Shown here: in pieces, positions 52,058 through 59,859 of the stretch | Position numbering within the stretch: position 1 is the stretch's first letter | Layout: the number at the start of each line of letters is the position of its first letter | NCBI GenBank assembly: GCA_027943245.1 | Contig: JANDJZ010000009.1 | Coordinates: 1 to 64,000, forward strand | DNA: 64,000 nt | Direction: 5' to 3' | Source: Acanthamoeba sp. SK_2022b | Taxonomy: Eukaryota > Discosea > Longamoebia > Acanthamoebidae | The notes under the pieces: generated by a model | Database searches by the model: none | Told to the model about the DNA's origin: nothing | What the model saw: only the letters and a program-made list of their open reading frames with translations | Program-made: the position numbers and the translations under genes

Positions 52058-52151
52058 GGTGCAACTCTCCGTATGTAATAAAACATATCAATAGATTTGC
52101 TGGCTGCCTGGATCAAAAGATCGGGGTGGCTGGCGTTTGAGGATTCTGTGG

Positions 52152-52340
52152 TTATTTGGTCAGGATCAATTTCCCGGCTTTGGTCTGCCGTAGCTGATAG
52201 CGCTGGCCCTGATGGGTAATGAACGCGATGCCGTCGGCGCCGAGCAGCTGTGCGCTGTCGTAGCTGGGCGGCGCGTTTGCGCTGTGCTCGGTCGGGGCCG
52301 CGGCGGCGGGGGTAGGCGTGTTGGCAATATCCATCATCAT
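52152..52340 (-). CDS. hemP: HemP/YdiE family haem uptake protein
   Basis: 62 residues from the first of three consecutive ATG codons (52340). The C terminus LLGADGIAFITHQGQRYQLRQTKAGKLILTK matches E. coli YdiE ([31 protein letters not shown]). The upstream part of the open frame overlaps the Fur site and is rejected. HemP proteins are needed for, or activate, haem uptake genes in several bacteria. It heads hemP-hmuRSTUV, 94 bp before the receptor gene. Confidence 0.88.
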   Translation of the reverse strand: MMMDIANTPTPAAAAPTEHSANAPPSYDSAQLLGADGIAFITHQGQRYQLRQTKAGKLILTK

Positions 52341-52378
52341 TGTGCTTATAAAACAGACCATTAAATGGTAATTAATAT

Positions 52379-52400
52379 CAAACTGTGAATCATTATCATG
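52379..52400. promoter_or_regulatory. Fur box of the hemP-hmuRSTUV operon
   Basis: On the minus strand CATGATAATGATTCACAGTT carries the Fur hexamer array; GATAATGAT matches the consensus exactly and the rest weakly. It is about 40 bp upstream of the hemP start. Confidence 0.75.
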
Positions 52401-52505
52401 TGAAGGAAAGGTTACATCAAGGAAAATTTTCTTACCGTTGGAACCTTTTTGTCGAACGGACATCCGGCGGCGGGCCGAGCGCACTCGGCCCGTAAAAAAG
52501 GGGCG

Positions 52506-52991
52506 TTATTTCAGCAGGGTTTCGATGCGGTCAAACAGACGTTCAGGCTTGGTGATCGGCGCAAAGCGCGTGACGCGCTGGCCGTCGGCGGTGAGCAGAA
52601 ACTTGGTGAAATTCCACTTGATGCGGCGGCTACCCAAAATGCCGGGCGCCAGGCGTTTCAGCTCATTGAACAGCGGGTGCGCGCCGGGGCCGTTAACGTC
52701 TATCTTGCTGAACAGCGGGAAACTGACGCCGTAGTTGAGGCTGCAAAAGTTGGCGATCTCCAGCGGGCTGCCCGGCTCCTGAGAACCAAACTGGTTGCAG
52801 GGGAAGCCGAGCACCACCAAGCCGCGTTCGCGATAGTATTGCCACAAATTTTCCAGCCCGCGGTATTGCGGGGTGAAGCCGCACTTGCTGGCGGTGTTGA
52901 CCACCAGGTAAGCGCGCGCCGGGAAATCGCCCAGCGTTTTTTGCTCGCCCTGCAGCGTGACGCAGGGGATGGATAACAGAGAGTGAATCAT
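52506..52991 (-). CDS. Glutathione peroxidase family protein (second copy, not BtuE)
   Basis: 161 residues from ATG 52991 (TGGAG upstream; the longer frame to 53024 adds eleven unsupported residues). Peroxidatic Cys37 is in VVNTASKCGFTPQY, the Gln in FPCNQFGSQEPGS and the Trp in RRIKWNFTKFLL; a resolving Cys may be the one in GFPCNQ. It reduces hydroperoxides, probably with thioredoxin. It differs clearly from BtuE at 32459 and more resembles classic GPx (YfaC/GpxA) types. It stands between the haem operon and aroH. Confidence 0.9.
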   Translation of the reverse strand: MIHSLLSIPCVTLQGEQKTLGDFPARAYLVVNTASKCGFTPQYRGLENLWQYYRERGLVVLGFPCNQFGSQEPGSPLEIANFCSLNYGVSFPLFSKIDVNGPGAHPLFNELKRLAPGILGSRRIKWNFTKFLLTADGQRVTRFAPITKPERLFDRIETLLK

Positions 52992-53061
52992 GCCGGGGCT
53001 CCAGGTGCGTTTCGGCGGGTGCAAAGAGGTTGCGATCAGTATAGATGAGCGGGGCGGGAGG

Positions 53062-53086
53062 GATAAAGCCGGGGCGAAGCCCCGGC
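53062..53086 (-). terminator. aroH terminator
   Basis: On the minus strand GCCGGGG and CCCCGGC enclose CTTCG (a UUCG-type tetraloop) and TTTATCCC follows. Confidence 0.75.
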
Positions 53087-53096
53087 CCAGGTTGCG

Positions 53097-54143
53097 TCAG
53101 AAACGGCTATCGACCGCATCCGCCAGCATCGCCAGCAGCTGTTCGCTGTCGGACCAGCTCAGGCAAGGATCGGTGATCGACTGGCCATAGGTCAGCGGCT
53201 GGCCGGCGACGATTTTCTGCGTGCCTTCCACCAGGAAGCTTTCCGCCATCACGCCGGTGATGGCGGCGGAGCCGGCGCGGATCTGTTGGCAGACGTTGTC
53301 GGCCACTTCCAGCTGGCGGCGGTGCATCTTCTGGCAGTTGCCGTGGCTGAAGTCGATCACCAGGTGCTCCGGCAGATCGAACTCGCGCAGGCTGTCGCAG
53401 GCGGTAGCGATGTCGCTGGCGTGGTAGTTCGGCGTTTTGCCACCGCGCATGATGATGTGGCCATACGGGTTGCCGCTGGTCTGGTAGATGGTCATCTGGC
53501 CATGTTTGTCCGGCGACAGGAACATGTGCCCGGCGCGCGCCGCACGAATGGCGTCGATGGCGATGCGGGTGTTGCCGTCGGTGCCGTTTTTGAAGCCGAC
53601 CGGGCAGGAGAGCGCCGAGGCCATTTCACGGTGGATCTGGCTTTCGGTGGTGCGTGCGCCGATGGCACCCCAGCTGATGAGATCGGCGATGTATTGGCCG
53701 ACCACCATGTCCAGGAATTCGGTGGCGGTCGGCAGGCCGAGCTGGTTCACTTCCAGCAGCAGGCGGCGCGCCATTTCGATGCCGCGGTTGACCTGGAAGG
53801 TGCCGTCCAGCGCCGGATCGGAGATCAGGCCTTTCCAGCCGACGACGGTGCGCGGTTTTTCGAAGTAGGTGCGCATCACGATTTCCAGACGATCCTGGTA
53901 GCGTTCGCGCAGGGCGTTCAGCCGGCCGGCGTAATCGACGGCGGCGTCGAGATCGTGGATGGAGCAGGGGCCGATCACCACCAACAGGCGGCGGTCTTCA
54001 CCGGTGAGGATTTTTTCAATGCGTTTTCGTGACGCTGTCACGTTATCGGCGACGGCCGCCGAGATCGGCAGCTTGTCTGCCAACGCTTGCGGCGTGACGA
54101 GGCTGTCGATGCGCGCGGTCCGCAGTTCATCTGTTTTGTACAT
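53097..54143 (-). CDS. aroH: 3-deoxy-7-phosphoheptulonate synthase, Trp-sensitive type
   Basis: 348 residues from ATG 54143, beginning MYKTDELRTARIDSLVTP, as E. coli AroH begins MNRTDELRTARIESLVTP. It condenses PEP and erythrose-4-phosphate, the first step of aromatic biosynthesis. IGPCSIHD (metal/substrate Cys), GARTTESQIHREMASALSCPVGFKNGTDG and DFSHGNC are intact. I assign AroH, not AroF/AroG, from sequence and from the position next to ppsR. I found no clear TrpR operator upstream, although E. coli aroH has one. Confidence 0.93.
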   Translation of the reverse strand: MYKTDELRTARIDSLVTPQALADKLPISAAVADNVTASRKRIEKILTGEDRRLLVVIGPCSIHDLDAAVDYAGRLNALRERYQDRLEIVMRTYFEKPRTVVGWKGLISDPALDGTFQVNRGIEMARRLLLEVNQLGLPTATEFLDMVVGQYIADLISWGAIGARTTESQIHREMASALSCPVGFKNGTDGNTRIAIDAIRAARAGHMFLSPDKHGQMTIYQTSGNPYGHIIMRGGKTPNYHASDIATACDSLREFDLPEHLVIDFSHGNCQKMHRRQLEVADNVCQQIRAGSAAITGVMAESFLVEGTQKIVAGQPLTYGQSITDPCLSWSDSEQLLAMLADAVDSRF

Positions 54144-54340
54144 GTTGTTCCCTGGAAACTGTTCTTCTCTGCGGCAGGAGTGCCGGGAAGTGATGGCGAT
54201 CACAATAACGCAAAAAGCGCTGAATTCAACCGTAGAGATTGCGTTCTGTTGATCAAAGCCGCGAAAAAAAGCACAAAAAAATCAGCTGCTGCTGAAATAA
54301 ACGGCAGGCGGCGGGGCGCGACGGCCCCGCGAGGAAAAGA

Positions 54341-55162
54341 TCAGAACATGCGGCGGCTCATGCCGAGGATATCGAGGATTTTGGTGGAGATCTCTTCGAC
54401 CGAATAGTTGGTGGTATTGAGATAGCGGATCTGGTTTTTGCGGAACAGCGCCTCGACCTCGGCGATCTCCATGCGGCACTGGCGCAATGAGGCGTAGCGG
54501 CTGTTTTCGCGCCTCTCTTCGCGGATCGCCGCCAGGCGCTCCGGATCGATGGTCAGGCCGAATAATTTATGCTGAAACGGTTTCAGCGAAGCCGGCAGGT
54601 GCAAATTGTCCATATCGTCGGCGATAAACGGATAGTTGGCGGCGCGGATGCCGAACTGCATCGCCAGATAGAGGCTGGTGGGGGTTTTGCCGCAGCGCGA
54701 CACGCCGAGCAGGATCACCTGCGCCTGATCGAGGTTGCGCAGCGAAATGCCGTCATCGTGCGCCAGGGTATAGTCGATGGCGGCGATGCGCGCATCATAC
54801 TTGCCGAGGTTGCTGGCGGTCAGGCCGTGGGTGCGGTTCGGCACCGGCGTCGGTTCTACGTCCAGCTCGCCCTGCAGCGGGCCGACCAGCGCCTGCACGA
54901 TATCCTGGCAAAAGCCCTGGCTCTGGACGATCACATCGCGCACTTCCGGCGAGATGATGGAATAAAAAACCAGCGGCCGCACGCCGGTTTCATTATAGAT
55001 ATCATCGATTTGTTGGCGAACTGCGCGTGCGCGGGCCTCGGTTTCGACAAACGGCAAGGTGTACGTGGTCGCTGTGACCGGGAACTGCGACAGCACCGCG
55101 TGCCCCAGCACTTCGGCGGTGATCGCCGTACCATCCGAAATATAAAAAACGCTTCTTTCCAC
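54341..55162 (-). CDS. ppsR: PEP synthase regulatory protein (bifunctional kinase/pyrophosphorylase)
   Basis: 273 residues from GTG 55162, AAGGAG six bases upstream; the longer frame to 55216 is not needed. DUF299 family: [24 protein letters not shown], the P-loop-like [31 protein letters not shown], and [15 protein letters not shown]. It inactivates PpsA by ADP-dependent threonine phosphorylation and reactivates it by phosphorolysis. It is divergent from ppsA as in E. coli. Confidence 0.95.
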   Translation of the reverse strand: MERSVFYISDGTAITAEVLGHAVLSQFPVTATTYTLPFVETEARARAVRQQIDDIYNETGVRPLVFYSIISPEVRDVIVQSQGFCQDIVQALVGPLQGELDVEPTPVPNRTHGLTASNLGKYDARIAAIDYTLAHDDGISLRNLDQAQVILLGVSRCGKTPTSLYLAMQFGIRAANYPFIADDMDNLHLPASLKPFQHKLFGLTIDPERLAAIREERRENSRYASLRQCRMEIAEVEALFRKNQIRYLNTTNYSVEEISTKILDILGMSRRMF

Positions 55163-55465
55163 CCGAGGCTCCTTACCTGAGAACGGTATTCCTGCTGTCA
55201 TCACTGCCAATATCATGAGCCGCAGACGATTCGCCGGTAAAGGGGCGAGGGAAAAAATTGTGACGGCGGGGCGGTAAACCGCCTTGCGGCGGCGCGTGAA
55301 GAAAAGTGCATTTTGACGACGGTAAAAATCGTGGCGCAGCGACGCTTTTCGATCCGAAACGCAAATTTGCCGCTATTTTCACCAAAAACGGTAGCGTTTG
55401 CGTGGTCATTAAAACAGAAGTTTAAAAAGAACGTAATTTGTTGAGAACTAAGCTTTTCGTGCGAT

Positions 55466-55480
55466 TGGGAACGGTTCCCA
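55466..55480. promoter_or_regulatory. LacI/GntR-family-like operator palindrome
   Basis: TGGGAACGGTTCCCA: a perfect seven-base inverted repeat around a single central G. LacI-family operators have similar TGxxAAC-GTTxxCA form. It is 181-195 bp upstream of ppsA. Confidence 0.5.
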
Positions 55481-55530
55481 GGCAAATCAGCCGGTTAGGA
55501 CATTCTCTTAAAAACCACTTTCTTCAGTGG

Positions 55531-55543
55531 GTTGATCGATTCA
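55531..55543. promoter_or_regulatory. Candidate Cra (FruR) site for ppsA
   Basis: GTTGATCGATTCA has the ATCGATTCA half of the Cra consensus GCTGAATCGATTCA but an imperfect first half. Cra activates ppsA in E. coli, so a site is expected. Confidence 0.45.
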
Positions 55544-55660
55544 CCTTTCCATTTTCCCCAGATCAGTGTGCTAGTCTGATTCGGCTCCGTGTTAGCGGCG
55601 CCGTAAAGCAAGCGAATTAAATCCGTCTTTACCCTACTGATAGCAATAAGGATTGTCTCG

Positions 55661-58039
55661 ATGTCCAACAATGGCCCAGACTTGCGTAATGTGCTTTGGT
55701 ACAACCAGCTTGGCATGCACGACGTTGACCGTGTCGGCGGCAAAAACGCCTCCCTCGGTGAAATGATCACCAATCTTTCCGATTTGGGCGTGGCCGTGCC
55801 AAACGGTTTTGCCACCACCGCACAGGCGTTTAACGATTTCCTCGAACAAAGCGGTGTTAACCAGCGCATCTATCAGCTACTGGATCAGACCGACGTTGAC
55901 GACGTTGCACAACTGGCCAAGGCCGGCGCCCAGATCCGCCAATGGGTGATCGACACGCCGTTCCACGCCGAGTTCGAACGTGAAATTCATCAGGCTTACC
56001 AACAGCTCGCCGATGGCGAACCGGAAGCCTCTTTTGCGGTGCGCTCCTCCGCCACGGCGGAAGACATGCCGGACGCGTCCTTTGCCGGCCAGCAGGAAAC
56101 CTTCCTCAACGTGCAGGGCATCGACGCCGTGATGGTGGCGATCAAGCACGTGTTCGCGTCGCTGTTCAACGACCGCGCCATCTCGTATCGCGTGCATCAG
56201 GGCTATGACCACCGCGGCGTGGCGCTGTCGGCGGGCGTACAGCGCATGGTGCGCTCCGATCTGGCCTCCTCGGGCGTGATGTTCACCATCGACACTGAGT
56301 CCGGCTTTGATCAGGTGGTATTCATCACCTCCGCCTTCGGCCTGGGCGAAATGGTGGTGCAGGGCGCGGTGAACCCGGATGAGTTCTACGTGCACAAACC
56401 GACGCTGCAAAACGGCAAGCCGGCGATCGTGCGCCGCAACCTGGGCTCGAAAAAGATCCGCATGGTGTACGCACCGTCGCAGGATCACGGCAAGCAGGTG
56501 CGCATCGAAGACGTGCCGGAAGCGCAGCGCAGCCGTTTCTCGCTGACGGATGAAGAAGTGCAGGCGCTGGCGCAGCAGGCGATCCTGATCGAAAAACATT
56601 ACGGTCGCCCGATGGATATCGAGTGGGCGAAAGACGGCCATACCGGCAAGCTGCTGATCGTGCAGGCACGCCCGGAGACCGTACGCTCCAACGAGCAGAC
56701 CATGGAGCGCTACCAGCTGAACGGCTCCAGCCCGGTGCTGGTGGAAGGCCGCGCCATCGGCCACCGCATCGGCGCCGGCCCGGTGAAAGTGATCCACGAC
56801 ATCAGCGAAATGGATCGCATCCAGCCGGGCGACGTGTTGGTCACCGACATGACCGACCCGGATTGGGAACCGATCATGAAGAAAGCCGCCGCGATCGTCA
56901 CCAACCGCGGCGGGCGCACCTGCCACGCGGCGATCATCGCCCGTGAGCTGGGCATTCCGGCGGTGGTGGGCTGTGGCCACGCCACCGACGTGCTGAAAGA
57001 CGGCCAGAAAGTCACCGTCTCCTGCGCAGAAGGCGACACCGGTTTCGTTTACAGCGATATGCTGGACTTCAGCGTGCAGAGCTCCGAAGTGACCGAGCTG
57101 CCGGATCTGCCGCTGAAGATCATGATGAACGTCGGCAACCCGGATCGCGCCTTCGACTTCGCGCGTTTGCCGAATGAAGGCGTGGGCCTGGCGCGGCTGG
57201 AATTTATCATCAACCGCATGATCGGCGTGCACCCGCGCGCGCTGCTGGAGTTTGACCAGCAGACGCCGGCGCTGCAAAACGAAATTCGCGCGCTGATGCA
57301 GGGTTACGATCATCCGGTCGAGTTCTACGTCGGCCGTCTGACCGAGGGCATCGCGACGCTGGGCGCCGCGTTCTGGCCGAAGCGCGTGATCGTGCGTCTG
57401 TCCGACTTCAAATCCAACGAGTACGCCAACCTGGTGGGCGGCGACAAGTATGAACCGCACGAAGAGAACCCGATGCTGGGCTTCCGTGGTGCCGGCCGTT
57501 ACGTGGCCGACAGCTTCCGCGATTGCTTCGCGCTGGAGTGCGAGGCGGTGAAACGCGTGCGTAACGAAATGGGGCTGACCAACGTCGAAATCATGGTGCC
57601 GTTCGTGCGCACCGTGGCGCAGGCGGAAGCGGTGGTGGCCGAGCTGGCGCGTCAGGGGCTGAAGCGCGGCGAGAACGGGCTGAAAGTGATCATGATGTGC
57701 GAGATCCCGTCCAATGCGCTGTTGGCGGATCAGTTCCTCGAGCACTTCGACGGCTTCTCCATCGGTTCCAACGACATGACCCAGCTGGCGCTGGGGCTGG
57801 ATCGCGACTCAGGCGTGGTGTCGGAGCTGTTCGACGAACGCAACGAGGCGGTGAAAGCGCTGCTGTCGATGGCGATTCAGGCGGCCAAGCGCCACGGCAA
57901 ATACGTCGGCATCTGCGGCCAAGGCCCGTCCGACCACGAAGACTTCGCCGAGTGGCTGATGGAGCAGGGCATCGACAGCCTGTCGCTCAATCCGGACACC
58001 GTGGTGCAGACCTGGATCAATTTGTCGAAAAAGAAATAA
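55661..58039 (+). CDS. ppsA: Phosphoenolpyruvate synthase
   Basis: 792 residues, full length. It makes PEP from pyruvate and ATP for gluconeogenesis. The N-terminal ATP-grasp domain opens with [15 protein letters not shown]; the phospho-His domain holds [18 protein letters not shown] (His422, equivalent to E. coli His421); the C-terminal TIM barrel has the PEP-site GFRGAGRY and the terminal CGQGPSD (catalytic Cys). The PpsR target Thr is in RTCHA. AAGGA lies before the ATG. Confidence 0.97.
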   Translation: MSNNGPDLRNVLWYNQLGMHDVDRVGGKNASLGEMITNLSDLGVAVPNGFATTAQAFNDFLEQSGVNQRIYQLLDQTDVDDVAQLAKAGAQIRQWVIDTPFHAEFEREIHQAYQQLADGEPEASFAVRSSATAEDMPDASFAGQQETFLNVQGIDAVMVAIKHVFASLFNDRAISYRVHQGYDHRGVALSAGVQRMVRSDLASSGVMFTIDTESGFDQVVFITSAFGLGEMVVQGAVNPDEFYVHKPTLQNGKPAIVRRNLGSKKIRMVYAPSQDHGKQVRIEDVPEAQRSRFSLTDEEVQALAQQAILIEKHYGRPMDIEWAKDGHTGKLLIVQARPETVRSNEQTMERYQLNGSSPVLVEGRAIGHRIGAGPVKVIHDISEMDRIQPGDVLVTDMTDPDWEPIMKKAAAIVTNRGGRTCHAAIIARELGIPAVVGCGHATDVLKDGQKVTVSCAEGDTGFVYSDMLDFSVQSSEVTELPDLPLKIMMNVGNPDRAFDFARLPNEGVGLARLEFIINRMIGVHPRALLEFDQQTPALQNEIRALMQGYDHPVEFYVGRLTEGIATLGAAFWPKRVIVRLSDFKSNEYANLVGGDKYEPHEENPMLGFRGAGRYVADSFRDCFALECEAVKRVRNEMGLTNVEIMVPFVRTVAQAEAVVAELARQGLKRGENGLKVIMMCEIPSNALLADQFLEHFDGFSIGSNDMTQLALGLDRDSGVVSELFDERNEAVKALLSMAIQAAKRHGKYVGICGQGPSDHEDFAEWLMEQGIDSLSLNPDTVVQTWINLSKKK

Positions 58040-58068
58040 TGTTTCGGCATCGCTAAGGCATTAACGCC

Positions 58069-58096
58069 AGGCCGCAGTTTACGCTGCGGCCTTTTT
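58069..58096 (+). terminator. ppsA terminator
   Basis: AGGCCGCAG (58069-58077) pairs with CTGCGGCCT (58084-58092), then five T. Confidence 0.9.
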
Positions 58097-58150
58097 ATTT
58101 CTGAATGTAAATAACGGCGCGCAAAATAATCAATTTGGCGAAAAAAGAAT

Positions 58151-58258
58151 AAAAAAAAGCCCACCGTAGGAGATGGGCAAAGACTACACACAGCAATTCA
58201 CATGTATGGCATTACATAGTTCAGAAAGGTTGCTTTAAAATCAGTGATTTGAAGCAAT
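58151..58258 (-). ncRNA. rprA: RprA small RNA
   Basis: On the minus strand, TGAATTGCTGTGTGTAGTCT (58171-58190 region) and the downstream TTGCCCATCTCCTACGGTGG with GGGCTTTTTTTT match the 3' half of E. coli RprA nearly base for base, including the terminator. The 5' half folds into a stem (GCTTCAAATCA with TGATTTTAAAGC) like the E. coli first stem-loop, though the sequence differs. RprA is an Hfq-bound RNA that activates rpoS translation and represses csgD and others. E. coli rprA is also next to ydiK. The 5' end is estimated from a TATTAT -10 element. Confidence 0.9.
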
Positions 58259-58298
58259 AGATGGCCATAATACTAGATTTTTGAACGCGACTAGTCAT

Positions 58299-58312
58299 TA
58301 AGAATCATCCTA
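58299..58312. promoter_or_regulatory. RcsB box upstream of rprA
   Basis: TAAGAATCATCCTA matches the Rcs box consensus TAAGAATATTCCTA at 12 of 14 positions. It is centred about 47 bp upstream of the estimated rprA start, as expected for an RcsB-activated promoter; E. coli rprA is RcsB-dependent. Confidence 0.75.
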
Positions 58313-58513
58313 ATCGATAGCGGCATCACATTTTATTTGCGGGCGTTATCTCTTTTTGCCGCTTGCAATAAACAGGGATTTACATTGCATCTTTCATTCG
58401 CCGAGCCCCAATCAATATAGGGCGGCATTATATTTGGCGTAGATATTACTCGAATGAGGTAGGAACAATGACGGGGCGAAATATTCCGCCCGACGATGCG
58501 GGCGGAAGGGGAA
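58313..58513. other. Intergenic stretch between rprA and ydiK
   Basis: About 200 bp, AT-rich to 58470, with no gene supported. A minus-strand open frame runs through it (58333-58575) but overlaps the end of ydiK and has Arg/Lys/Ser-rich, non-natural composition. Confidence 0.5.
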
Positions 58514-59614
58514 TTAGCGTTTTTCCAGATCTTCGATGACTTGCTCCGGCGCGGTGGTCGGCTCCGGCGCTTCATTCATCCAGGCGGTCAGCAGGCGATA
58601 AGATACCGCCAACACCACCGGGCCGATGAACAGGCCAATCATGCCGAAGGCCAGCAAACCGCCGATAACGCCGGACAGGATCAGCAGCAGCGGCAGATCG
58701 GCGCCCATGCGGATCAGCACCGGGCGCAGCACGTTATCCAGCGTGGCTACCACGCAGCTCCAGACCAGCAGCACGGTGCCCCAGGTGGTATCGCCATGCC
58801 AGTACAGCCAGATGATGGCCGGCACCAGCACCAACAGCGGCCCCAATTGCGCCACGCAGCAGATAAAGATCAGCATCGTCAACAGGGTGGCGGCCGGAAT
58901 GCCGCTCACCGCCAGACCGATACCGCCCAGCACCGACTGTACCAGCGCCGTCACCACCACGCCCAGCGCGACAGCGCGGATCGCCTGGCCGCCTAACAGC
59001 ACCGCCGCATCGCCGCGCGCAGAACCGAGGCGCACCGCAAAGTGGCGGATACCCAGTGCCACCTGCTCGCCGCGCGCATACAGCAATGCGCTGAACAGCA
59101 ACATCAGCGCACAGTGCAGCAGCAGACGGCCAATATGCGCCGCCTGCGCCACGAACCAGGTGGCGGTCTGGCCGAAGTACGGCTGCACCTTCGCCAGCAG
59201 CGCGGCGCCGCCGGCGTTAACCAGCGTGTGGTAGCTGGTGTAGAGCCTGTCGCCGATCATCGGCACGGACTGCAGCCAGGCGAGGTCGGGAATGTGCAGC
59301 TTGCCCGGTGAACTGGCCCAGGCGATCAGCGGCGCGCTGTTATCCACCACGCTGCTGATCAGCAGGGATATTGGCAGAATGAACAGCAGGATCAGCAGCA
59401 GGGTCATGACCAACACCGCCAGCGAACGGCGGCCCCACAGCAGTTTTTGCAGTTTGAGCAGCAGCGGCCAGGTGGCGATCACCACCATGCCCGCCCAGGC
59501 GAAGCCGAGAATAAACGGTTGGATCACCCAAAAACAGGCGACGATCATGATGGCGATAAACAGCACGCCGAAAATAATTCGCGGTAAGTCGTAACGCGAT
59601 TGCGGGAGTGGCAT
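58514..59614 (-). CDS. ydiK: AI-2E family (PerM-type) membrane protein YdiK
   Basis: 366 residues, about eight membrane helices in two groups split by a soluble stretch (residues 90-150), the usual layout of the AI-2E/PerM family. The C-terminal signature is LILSGVIGGLLAFGMIGLFIGPVVLAVSYRLL. E. coli YdiK is the orthologue, between rprA and ydiJ. It may export a small molecule, but the substrate is unknown. GGATGAG lies upstream of the ATG. Confidence 0.92.
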   Translation of the reverse strand: MPLPQSRYDLPRIIFGVLFIAIMIVACFWVIQPFILGFAWAGMVVIATWPLLLKLQKLLWGRRSLAVLVMTLLLILLFILPISLLISSVVDNSAPLIAWASSPGKLHIPDLAWLQSVPMIGDRLYTSYHTLVNAGGAALLAKVQPYFGQTATWFVAQAAHIGRLLLHCALMLLFSALLYARGEQVALGIRHFAVRLGSARGDAAVLLGGQAIRAVALGVVVTALVQSVLGGIGLAVSGIPAATLLTMLIFICCVAQLGPLLVLVPAIIWLYWHGDTTWGTVLLVWSCVVATLDNVLRPVLIRMGADLPLLLILSGVIGGLLAFGMIGLFIGPVVLAVSYRLLTAWMNEAPEPTTAPEQVIEDLEKR

Positions 59615-59761
59615 CAGTGGCTTCTCATCCTGGTCAATTAAATCCCTGGCACCGGGGAATCGGGGTGCCTGTCGGTCGGTTTCTCACCGCCGGGCGGCCG
59701 CCTGTGGCGGCGCTCGCAGGGCGGTAATAATGTGAATGCCTTCACTAAACGAGTATGTTAG

Positions 59762-59780
59762 TTTTTAGTGTCACTAAAAA
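59762..59780. promoter_or_regulatory. Palindromic operator upstream of ydiJ
   Basis: TTTTTAGTG-T-CACTAAAAA is a perfect nine-base inverted repeat around one T. A third CACTAAA copy lies at 59743-59749. It is 80-98 bp upstream of the ydiJ start and looks like the site of a dimeric repressor, not yet assigned. Confidence 0.6.
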
Positions 59781-59859
59781 ATAGGGTGGGTCTGAATTAA
59801 AGGCCCGATTCAGCGTACATCAGCGCATAAAAAATAGACGGACAGGGTCAAAAAAGCGA

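Larger units (their letters stand above)
55163..55660. promoter_or_regulatory. ppsR-ppsA divergent regulatory region
   Basis: 498 bp without a gene. It holds the palindrome at 55466-55480 and a possible Cra half-site region at 55531-55543, listed separately. Promoters in both directions must lie here. Confidence 0.6.

Noticed and set aside
52470..52500. Terminator between the second gpx gene and hemP
   Set aside because: GGGCCGAG/CTCGGCCC forms a hairpin, but the A/T-run lies on the wrong side for minus-strand termination.
54144..54340. TrpR operator for aroH
   Set aside because: No CTAG-centred TrpR-like palindrome is visible upstream of the chosen start, so I do not claim tryptophan repression here.
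55877..57745. 622-residue minus-strand frame inside ppsA
   Set aside because: Shadow of ppsA with typical antisense composition rich in His, Arg and Gln.
58333..58575. 80-codon minus-strand frame between rprA and ydiK
   Set aside because: It overlaps the 3' end of ydiK in another frame and has non-protein-like Arg/Ser/Lys content.
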